Source: Lentisphaerota bacterium
GTDB lineage: Bacteria > Verrucomicrobiota > Lentisphaeria > Oligosphaerales > Oligosphaeraceae
NCBI GenBank assembly: GCA_012799755.1
Contig: JAAZKQ010000124.1
Span: 1-13,843 of the forward strand
Reading direction: 5' to 3'
DNA: 13,843 nt
Numbering within the stretch: position 1 is the first letter of the stretch; every line of letters begins with the position of its first letter. The position numbers were made by a program, and so were the translations under genes. Positions 8,592 to 13,843 of this stretch are shown here, one piece after another. The notes under the pieces were generated by a model, which was not told the DNA's origin, made no database searches, and saw only the letters and a list, made by a program, of their open reading frames with translations.

Positions 8592-10453
8592 GTTCTGCTT
8601 TGTTGACTTGGCAAGAAGACTTTCGCCGCGAATGCGGCATACGGCGCGGTGTGATTTTGCACGGTAATACGGGTGATTTGACATCCGATCCCGAAGCGCC
8701 GGGCCAATGGACAGCGTTGCCTACTGCGTTAATGAACCTGCTGCGTCAGCGCGGGTACCAGCACGTGGTTTTCTGGAACCGCGTCAATGGTGTTAGCGGC
8801 GTTGATGCGAGGACCTGGGGGGAATTGCAAAGCTCAGTTACGCCACCTGCAATGAGAGATCGCGCATCCGAGGGCAATGCCTATGACATGGGTGATCTCC
8901 CGCCCACACCTGCTCCAAGTTCTGCATCATCCGGTGGTATCACAGCCAGTGCTGATGATCTGCTAGCTGTTGCTGCAAGTTGGCTGCGACAACCGCGCGC
9001 GGAAAAGTCTGTCGCTTTCGTCCTGGACTGGACGCAATATCTGTTTGGTAGCGTCAATTCGCTGAGTGAGAATGAGCGCGGATGGCTGCTGCGTCTGGGG
9101 CAGGCTACCCGTGATGCTTCCGTGGTTAGAAATGTTGAGAGCATTGGGCAACCTCAATCGCTGCTGGTGTTGCTGTGTGGGGGCTTGAATGTGTTGCCGC
9201 CATCGCTCTACTTGAATAATCCCCTGTTTAAAGAAATAGCGATTCCCTTACCAACACGGCAAATTCGCGAATCTGCCGTGCTGGGCTTGAAAGAAGTGTT
9301 TAGGCTGCAGCCTCCCTTGCAGCAAGGCGGGCGGGAGCTGGCTGACTTCGTGGATGGCCTGGAAGGCCAGAGTATTCGCGACATTCACAATCTGGCACGA
9401 CTTTCACGACAGGAGACTGAAGTCTCAAGTGCCTTGTCTTTACTCAATCTTTATCGCCACGGACGCAGACACAGTCCTTGGGAACAACTGGATCACAAAA
9501 AACTTCAGACCATTGTCGAAACCCTGGGGCGTCGGGTCAAAGGTCAAGGGGAAGCAATTGAATCGGTACGTCGCATCCTCGTGCGCGCCTTCACGGGACT
9601 ATCGGGGCTTCAACACTCGTACAGGCAACGCACTCCCAAGGGCGTGTTATTTTTTGTCGGCCCAACGGGCGTCGGTAAAACCGAACTGGCAAAGTCCATT
9701 GCCGAATTCCTCTTTGGCGACGAAGAAGCCTGTCTTCGCTTCGACATGTCAGAGTTTAATCACGAACATGCCGATCAGAGGTTGGTGGGCGCACCTCCAG
9801 GATATGTGGGTTACGAAGCTGGCGGACAGTTGACCAATGCGGTCAAACAAAGGCCATTTTCCCTGTTGCTGTTTGACGAAATCGAGAAGGCGCACCCGCG
9901 CATTCTCGACAAGTTTTTACAGATTCTTGAAGATGGGCGCTTAACGGATGGCAAGGGTGAAACGGTGATGTTTTCAGATACCGTTATCGTATTCACTTCA
10001 AATATTGGCGCAGCCGAGGTCAGTTATGAAAGTCAGGATGTGCGCAATGAATTCATCCAAAAGGTGCGGCAGCACTTCGTGCACGAGCTAAAGCGCCCAG
10101 AATTGTTGGGCCGAATCGGCGAGGCCAACATCATTCCATTTAACTTTATGCGTGACGATAGCTTCTTGATTGACATCGCTCGCGCCAAGCTGGAGCCGTT
10201 GCGCAAAGGGCTGAAGGACAAATGGGGGGTGTCGGACTTGAGATTGATTAAGGAGGCCGAGATACTGACATTGCTAGTCAGGGATGTGGATCGCGGAACC
10301 GGAGGGCGCGGTGTCCCCAACGCACTGACTAATAAGCTGATTGATCCATTGGCCGATTTTCTGTTTGAACAAATGGCATCTCCTGATCAGATCCGGGGCA
10401 AGGCAATTGAAATTCATATTGCCGGAGGAAAATTGCTATTCGAGTTGGAGTGA
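8588..10453 (+). CDS. ClpB/ClpA-like AAA+ ATPase with one intact ATPase module
   Basis: Residues ~305-621 form a Clp/Hsp100-type second AAA+ module: Walker A GPTGVGKT (358-365), Walker B LLFDE (Asp430/Glu431), pore-loop GYVGYEAGG (405-413), a sensor-1 'FTSNIGA', an arginine-finger region 'RPELLGRIGE', and sensor-2 'GTGGRGVPNAL'. The pore loop is close to that of ClpB D2, so the protein probably threads or remodels proteins using ATP. The first ~300 residues have no Walker A, although 'FVLDWTQYL' resembles a degenerate Walker B, suggesting an inactive first AAA module. There is no Clp N-domain or ClpB middle domain, and no ClpP-docking loop I can point to. The start at 8588 overlaps the previous stop (ATGA), with AGGAG at 8575-8579. 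At 621 residues it is shorter than ClpB (~860). The ATPase class is secure; the substrate is unknown. Confidence 0.88.
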   Translation: MSSALLTWQEDFRRECGIRRGVILHGNTGDLTSDPEAPGQWTALPTALMNLLRQRGYQHVVFWNRVNGVSGVDARTWGELQSSVTPPAMRDRASEGNAYDMGDLPPTPAPSSASSGGITASADDLLAVAASWLRQPRAEKSVAFVLDWTQYLFGSVNSLSENERGWLLRLGQATRDASVVRNVESIGQPQSLLVLLCGGLNVLPPSLYLNNPLFKEIAIPLPTRQIRESAVLGLKEVFRLQPPLQQGGRELADFVDGLEGQSIRDIHNLARLSRQETEVSSALSLLNLYRHGRRHSPWEQLDHKKLQTIVETLGRRVKGQGEAIESVRRILVRAFTGLSGLQHSYRQRTPKGVLFFVGPTGVGKTELAKSIAEFLFGDEEACLRFDMSEFNHEHADQRLVGAPPGYVGYEAGGQLTNAVKQRPFSLLLFDEIEKAHPRILDKFLQILEDGRLTDGKGETVMFSDTVIVFTSNIGAAEVSYESQDVRNEFIQKVRQHFVHELKRPELLGRIGEANIIPFNFMRDDSFLIDIARAKLEPLRKGLKDKWGVSDLRLIKEAEILTLLVRDVDRGTGGRGVPNALTNKLIDPLADFLFEQMASPDQIRGKAIEIHIAGGKLLFELE

Positions 10454-10457
10454 CCTT

Positions 10458-11042
10458 GTGCATTGGCTGAATTTGGCATCTCGCCTTCCTTGCACAGAAG
10501 CCGAAGGGCCAGGGCGCAGAGCTGCATTGTGGGTTCAAGGTTGCAACAAGCGTTGCCGTGGCTGCTGTAACCCTGCATATCTGCAGTTGGTTGAACGTGA
10601 GCTTGTTTCGGCCTCATCGGTTCTCGACTGGCTGAGAAATGCGCATCATGCGCATGATCTTGAAGGGGTGACCTTTCTCGGTGGCGAGCCCATGTTGCAA
10701 GCGCAAGGTTTGGCTTTCGTTGCGCAAGGTGCGCAGTCGCTGGGGCTGTCAGTGATGGTATTCAGTGGGTATACAAAAAGCGAGCTGGATGTGTTGCGAT
10801 TGCCTGGGGCTGATCAACTACTTCGTTACACAGATGTGTTAGTAGATGGCCCATTTGAGGCGAATTTACCAGAGCAGAGCCGCCGTTGGGTTGGCTCGAC
10901 GAATCAACAATTCAATTACCTGACAGAGCGTTATGACGCGCGAATTGAAAGTGGTGATCGACTCGATCGAGTGCTTGAGATTCGTTTGAAAACAGACGGC
11001 ACGGTGTTTATAAATGGGTGGCCAGAAAGGGTCTTGCGCTAA
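10458..11042 (+). CDS. Small NrdG-like radical SAM activase
   Basis: I choose GTG 10458: it is 4 bp after the ClpB-like stop and has GGAG at 10447-10450. An upstream in-frame ATG at 10341 would overlap that gene by over 100 bp. The 194-residue product has the radical SAM [4Fe-4S] motif Cys29-x3-Cys33-x2-Cys36, 'LGGEP' (74-78), and the 'FSGYTKSEL' and 'YTDVLVDGPFE' blocks typical of NrdG, the activator of anaerobic ribonucleotide reductase. NrdG-type enzymes cleave S-adenosylmethionine to make a glycyl radical on a partner. No nrdD or other glycyl-radical enzyme gene is in the window, and the gene sits at the end of the helicase/PIN/ClpB operon, so it probably acts on an operon product or on a distant partner. 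An extra Cys37 follows the cluster motif. Radical SAM assignment is secure; the target is unknown. Confidence 0.88.
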   Translation: MHWLNLASRLPCTEAEGPGRRAALWVQGCNKRCRGCCNPAYLQLVERELVSASSVLDWLRNAHHAHDLEGVTFLGGEPMLQAQGLAFVAQGAQSLGLSVMVFSGYTKSELDVLRLPGADQLLRYTDVLVDGPFEANLPEQSRRWVGSTNQQFNYLTERYDARIESGDRLDRVLEIRLKTDGTVFINGWPERVLR

Positions 11043-11054
11043 GCGATTCCGCCG

Positions 11055-11076
11055 GTGAGCTTCAGATCTGGCTCAC
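11055..11076 (+). terminator. Weak hairpin after the NrdG-like gene
   Basis: GTGAGC (11055-11060) and GCTCAC (11071-11076) can pair around a 10-nt loop, 12 nt past the NrdG-like stop and before the convergent SPASM gene. There is no downstream T-tract, so intrinsic termination would be poor. The region 11043-11140 shows no gene. Confidence 0.3.
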
Positions 11077-11140
11077 ATGTTCATATAAATCCTTGCAGCC
11101 AAGCGCTATTTCAGTAAACGCATGTGGGTTCCCGTTCGGG

Positions 11141-12175
11141 TCAAAGGTGCTGCAAATTTATGATTCTTTCGCGACGCCCGCCTGAGCTGACGACCTTGGG
11201 GCAGCGCGGGTCGGGCGTTCCGATTATCCCCGTAGTTTGATAACCGCTGCCCAAGCAGCCGCCGCGGCACAGCCCGAAATAGCGGCATGTGTTGCAAGCG
11301 GGATGCTTGACCTGAATACTCGGCGGCTTAGTGAGAATTACGTCGAGGTCTGATCGATACAAATTTCCCATCGGTCGATCCTTGAAGCAGGTACACGGGC
11401 ACACGTCTCCGTTGGTATAGACATAGACCTTCGCCGTGCCTGCCCCGCAATTCGTTGCCGACGGGGGCAATTCAAGTGCGGCCAGTACATCATCGGAAAG
11501 CTCATCGAGTCGATCAAAGTCGTACATCGGCTTCATTTTCAGACGCGTCTTCGTCGGCAGCGCTCGCAAGCGGTAGACATGTTCGTTCCACTTTTTCCCA
11601 TCTACGTTTACACCGCTCGCCGCCCTGCCCGCATATGTCGCTCGCTTGATGGCAATGTGGGCCAATCCGAGCATGTCCAACGAGGCGATGAAAGCATCAG
11701 CACGTGCCATGAAGTCGACATCCACGACCGTGGTCGAGACGCTGCAGCGAATGCCGTGCTCTACGAGTTTTCGTAGGGTTCGCACAGCCTTACGGTATGA
11801 GTCAGGGCCGCGAATTGCGTCGTGCATCGCCTCGTCGCCGTCCAGCGATACCTGCACGGATAGACGTGCATGTCGTGCCAGCTCCTTCAGCGTCCACTCG
11901 TTGAAGAACGAAGTCACTCCATTTGTATTGATAGTAATGGACAGTCCGAGCTGCAGCCCGAAATTAAGTAACTCCCGGAAATGGCGATGCAGCGTCGGCT
12001 CTCCGCCACTCAACAACACTAGGCTGTCTGGATGACTATGCGCAATCTGCGTGAGCGCATTTTTGATCATGCCAGTTTCCGCAGTTTCGTCGCGGTAAGG
12101 AGATGAGTCGCGAATGCAATGCGAACACGTTAAATTGCAACGTTCGGTAATAACGAAATAAAACTGCTCCATCAT
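11141..12175 (-). CDS. Radical SAM/SPASM-domain protein, peptide-maturase type
   Basis: The 344-residue protein starts with the radical SAM cluster motif Cys13-x3-Cys17-x2-Cys20 and has 'SGGEP' at 56-60. Its C-terminal third is a textbook SPASM domain: Cys243-x12-Gly256-x4-Cys261, then Cys294-x2-Cys297-x5-Cys303-x3-Cys307, and a final Cys325. SPASM enzymes hold extra Fe-S clusters and mostly modify ribosomal peptides or proteins, for example thioether or carbon-carbon crosslink formation, or formylglycine formation in sulfatase maturases. No sulfatase is nearby. The start ATG 12175 overlaps the stop of a short upstream frame (ATGA), a usual arrangement for a peptide and its modifying enzyme. 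It is convergent with the NrdG-like gene and has similar mid-GC composition. Family is secure; substrate is unknown. Confidence 0.9.
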   Translation of the reverse strand: MMEQFYFVITERCNLTCSHCIRDSSPYRDETAETGMIKNALTQIAHSHPDSLVLLSGGEPTLHRHFRELLNFGLQLGLSITINTNGVTSFFNEWTLKELARHARLSVQVSLDGDEAMHDAIRGPDSYRKAVRTLRKLVEHGIRCSVSTTVVDVDFMARADAFIASLDMLGLAHIAIKRATYAGRAASGVNVDGKKWNEHVYRLRALPTKTRLKMKPMYDFDRLDELSDDVLAALELPPSATNCGAGTAKVYVYTNGDVCPCTCFKDRPMGNLYRSDLDVILTKPPSIQVKHPACNTCRYFGLCRGGCLGSGYQTTGIIGTPDPRCPKVVSSGGRRERIINLQHL

Positions 12176-12378
12176 TCCAGCTCAAGATACGGGCGTGGCC
12201 GCGCAAGCCGGGGAAAGGGGCGGCTGGCTTCCGCACGCAATGCATCAATCAGGTTGTCAAGCGCGGCGGCGAGTTGCATTGAAGTGGCTTTCGTGCCTGG
12301 TTGCTGCACATACTTCTCCAGCAGCTCCCCAATCTCCGGATGCGATTCTAATTTCTTGATCCAGTCCCCGAGCGTCAA
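12172..12378 (-). CDS. Short frame coupled to the SPASM gene; possible precursor peptide or truncated gene
   Basis: This frame codes for about 68 residues if read from TTG 12378, or 35 if read from ATG 12279. It ends in TGA overlapping the SPASM gene start. The sequence looks genuine: an amphipathic helical part (LGDWIKKLESHPEIGELLEK) and a C-terminal end with 'ARPRPYLELE'. A helical leader with a short C-terminal segment, directly before a SPASM enzyme, fits a modified-peptide precursor, but I recognise no precursor family. The 5' side coincides with the composition break and the end of the ABC gene, so the original N-terminus may have been lost. The TTG overlaps the ABC stop (TTGA), allowing coupled translation from the ABC transcript. 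It could equally be the tail of a longer, unrelated protein. Confidence 0.55.
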   Translation of the reverse strand: MTLGDWIKKLESHPEIGELLEKYVQQPGTKATSMQLAAALDNLIDALRAEASRPFPRLARPRPYLELE

Positions 12379-12385
12379 AAATCCA
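12370..12385. other. Junction between island-like and host-like sequence
   Basis: Coding frame, homology and composition all switch here. To the right is very GC-rich HlyD/ABC sequence; to the left is mid-GC sequence coding in another frame for the peptide before the SPASM gene. I see no flanking integrase, tRNA, inverted repeat or target duplication at the point itself. Confidence 0.65.
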
Positions 12386-12683
12386 GGTTTTCCCGAATCG
12401 TCAGGTCGTCCCAGTACGAGAACTTCTGCGTCATGTAGCCGGCCTGGCGCTTGATCTTCGCGCTCTCGCGCCGGATGTCGAAGCCCAGGCAGGTGCCGGT
12501 GCCCGCATCCGGCGTCAGCAGCCCGCACACCATGCGGATGGTCGTGGTCTTGCCGCTGCCGTTGGGGCCGAGGAAACCGAAGATTTCGCCGCGCCGAACC
12601 TGCAGCGAGACGTTCCGGACGACGTGCTTGTCGCCGAAATGCTTGTTGAGGTCTCGGACGTCGATGACGAGTTCGCCGTTCAT
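12375..12683 (-). pseudogene. ABC exporter ATPase, truncated after 102 codons
   Basis: The start ATG at 12683 lies 7 bp after the HlyD gene stop. The product begins as a normal export-type ABC ATPase with Walker A GPNGSGKTT (39-47) and a Q-loop at Gln86 ('GYMTQKFSYWDDL'), then stops after 'IRENLDF'. The ABC signature, Walker B and switch His, and any second ATPase half, are all missing; full-length relatives are ~230-600 residues. It cannot work as an ATPase. Loss begins at the GC break near 12378, indicating truncation by insertion, deletion or recombination, or an assembly chimera. Relatives pair with an HlyD-type periplasmic adaptor and ABC-2 permeases (YhiI/YbhG-like loci) to export small molecules. 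Confidence 0.85.
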
Positions 12684-12690
12684 GGCCGCC

Positions 12691-13644
12691 TCAGCGCAAG
12701 ACCACCTCGAGGGGCTGGCCCGGATGCAGGTTCGCGCCGTCCAGCGGACGGGCTTCGATCATGAACGTCAGCTTGGACCGTGTTTCGTTGCTGTAGATGA
12801 TCGGCGGCGTGTATTCCGCTTCGGGCGAGATGAAGGTGATTTTTGCCGGGATTTCCTCCGCGCAGCCGTCGCAGCGGACGGCCAGCGCCTGCCCCACGGT
12901 CAGCGCGCCCAGCGCCGTTTCCGGAACGAAGAAGCGAATCTTCACGTTGCCCGGCGGGAGCAGCCGCACGACCGGCCGGCCGGCCGCCACCCATTCGCCC
13001 GCCTGGTAGAGCACGTCGAAAACCTGTCCCGCGACCGGCGCGGCGACCGTCTTTTGCCCGAGTCGCCACGCCGCCTGGTCCACGGCCGCCTGCGCCGCCG
13101 CCACCTGGGCGGCCTGCGCGGCGATCTGGTCGTCCCGCGCCGGCAGCTGCGCGACGTCGAGCTGCCGTTCCAGTTCGCGCACCCGCGCCGCCGAAGCGTC
13201 GGCGGCGGCCTGCGAGCGATCCAACTGCGCCTGCGCGATGCCGCCGGTCGCGAACTGCGCCGCATCGCGCTCCCGTTCGGCGGCCGCGCGCGTGGCCTCG
13301 GCTTGCGCTTGTTCCAACTGGGCGCGGACGACGTCCAGCTCCGGCGGCCGCTTGCCGAGGCGGACGTCCTGCAGCTGCGCCTCGGCGGCGGCGAGCTGTT
13401 CCTGCGCCTGCCGCAAGGCCGCGGCCTCGCGGGCCGCTTCCAGCGCGTACAGCGGCGCGCCCGCGGCGATCGCGTCGCCCTTGGCCACCGCCAGCGTTTC
13501 CAACTGTCCCGGTTCCGCCGTCGCCACGTCGACGAAATCCGCCTCGGCGTAGCCCTGGAACGCGGCGCGCGGCGCGCCCCCGCAACCCGCCAGCAGCGCC
13601 GTCGCGGCGAAACCCCGCACCCAGCCCATCCACCTCGTCTTCAT
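12691..13644 (-). CDS. HlyD-family periplasmic adaptor lipoprotein of an ABC exporter
   Basis: I choose ATG 13644 over the farther upstream start, because it is preceded by GGGGAG and gives a clean lipoprotein signal: basic start 'MKTRW', hydrophobic core, and lipobox LLAGC with Cys21. The 317-residue product has a biotinyl/lipoyl-like half ('AVAKGDAIAAGAPLYALEA'), a long Ala/Gln/Glu-rich helical hairpin (~60-190), the second lipoyl half ('APVAGQVFDVLYQAGEWV'), and a beta-barrel region ('VKIRFFVPETALGALTVGQ'). Such adaptors bridge an inner-membrane ABC transporter to an outer-membrane channel. The next gene is its ATPase, now truncated, so the exporter is probably dead. It overlaps the preceding small gene by 4 bp (ATGA). 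Codons are extremely GC-rich, taken as the host signature. Confidence 0.88.
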   Translation of the reverse strand: MKTRWMGWVRGFAATALLAGCGGAPRAAFQGYAEADFVDVATAEPGQLETLAVAKGDAIAAGAPLYALEAAREAAALRQAQEQLAAAEAQLQDVRLGKRPPELDVVRAQLEQAQAEATRAAAERERDAAQFATGGIAQAQLDRSQAAADASAARVRELERQLDVAQLPARDDQIAAQAAQVAAAQAAVDQAAWRLGQKTVAAPVAGQVFDVLYQAGEWVAAGRPVVRLLPPGNVKIRFFVPETALGALTVGQALAVRCDGCAEEIPAKITFISPEAEYTPPIIYSNETRSKLTFMIEARPLDGANLHPGQPLEVVLR

Positions 13645-13778
13645 GCTTTTCTCCCCTGCGTTTTCGCCGGCGCCGGCGCGGCGGCCAAGCCATGCTGCAG
13701 CAACGCCACCACGTGCCGGCCCAAATCCTGCTTGCTCACCCGGCCGATGAGCGGAATCCAGTCCCAGTCTTGCCTCAT
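13641..13778 (-). CDS. Small hypothetical protein upstream of the HlyD gene
   Basis: A 45-residue frame (starts MRQDWDWIPLIGR, ends KTQGRKA) overlaps the HlyD start by ATGA at its end and overlaps the preceding frame by ATGA at its start. Third positions are strongly G/C, as in the HlyD gene, which supports real coding. I recognise no family. It may be a small exporter-associated protein or the end of a longer protein with a frame problem. Confidence 0.5.
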   Translation of the reverse strand: MRQDWDWIPLIGRVSKQDLGRHVVALLQHGLAAAPAPAKTQGRKA

Positions 13779-13843
13779 TGCTGTGCCCGGAGTCCATCCC
13801 GCAGTTTCTCCGCAATCCGATCCCGTAGGCTCTTCGGGGCGAG
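13775..13843 (-). CDS. C-terminal end of an upstream gene of the exporter operon (partial)
   Basis: Only the last 22 residues are inside the window (ending RIAEKLRDGLRAQQ), helical in character with GC-rich codons, and the stop overlaps the next start (ATGA). Operons of this exporter type often begin with a TetR-type regulator, but too little is visible to identify the gene. Confidence 0.4.
   Translation of the reverse strand, partial: LAPKSLRDRIAEKLRDGLRAQQ

Noticed and set aside
10341..10457. Longer N-terminus for the NrdG-like protein from ATG 10341
   Set aside because: It would overlap the ClpB-like gene by over 100 bp; GTG 10458 has a good ribosome site and the sequence homologous to NrdG begins just after it.
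10645..10658. 14-bp perfect palindrome ATCATGCGCATGAT in the NrdG-like gene
   Set aside because: Short, low-complexity (repeated GCGCAT), and encodes an ordinary His/Ala stretch; likely chance.
12379..12528. Extension of the peptide frame upstream of the junction
   Set aside because: This stretch is read out of frame through the ABC ATPase gene (Arg/Gly/His-rich text), so it is not real coding in that frame.
12680..13693. Long minus-strand frame of 337 codons over the HlyD gene
   Set aside because: Composition is Gly/Arg/Ala-rich nonsense, typical of a shadow frame in very GC-rich DNA; the HlyD frame has clear domain features.
1..13843. CRISPR array, tRNA, rRNA, insertion sequence or integrase
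   Set aside because: I saw no spaced repeats, tRNA-like cloverleaf, transposase or integrase motifs in the window.

Overview
The window looks like a piece of accessory DNA in a fairly GC-rich proteobacterium. I infer beta- or gammaproteobacteria from the codon use, a Gram-negative HlyD-type lipoprotein with a lipobox, and the protein styles. The sequence alone does not fix the genus. Base composition changes in three blocks. Positions 1-1024 are GC-rich with strong G/C third positions. About 1025-12378 is visibly less GC-rich with mixed codon use. From about 12379 to the end is very GC-rich.

Layout: (1) 2-1024, plus strand, is the C-terminal end of a type III Res-like restriction/helicase protein carrying a PD-ExK nuclease motif. 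(2) 1080-11042, plus strand, is a tight five-gene operon with ATGA overlaps or very short gaps. Its genes are a giant UPF1-like SF1 helicase, an 800-residue protein ending in a PIN nuclease domain, a coiled-coil protein, a ClpB-like AAA+ ATPase, and a small NrdG-like radical SAM activase. (3) 11141-12378, minus strand, is a radical SAM/SPASM peptide-maturase-type gene with a small overlapping upstream reading frame. (4) 12375-13843, minus strand, is an HlyD lipoprotein / ABC exporter operon whose ATPase gene is cut off after 102 codons, exactly where the composition changes.

The most interesting item is the five-gene operon. It combines nucleic-acid unwinding (SF1 helicase), probable RNA cleavage (PIN), protein remodelling (ClpB-like ATPase with a coiled-coil partner) and radical chemistry (an NrdG-like enzyme with no glycyl-radical partner nearby). 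I cannot match this set to any named defence or RNA-decay system. Its position next to a restriction-type gene and beside a broken host gene fits a mobile defence-type island. That role is inference, not demonstrated by the sequence.

A second candidate system is the SPASM radical SAM gene with its short, translationally coupled upstream peptide, which could be a ribosomal peptide-modification pair. The truncated ABC gene, with a TTGA overlap onto that peptide frame, marks either an island boundary or an assembly junction.
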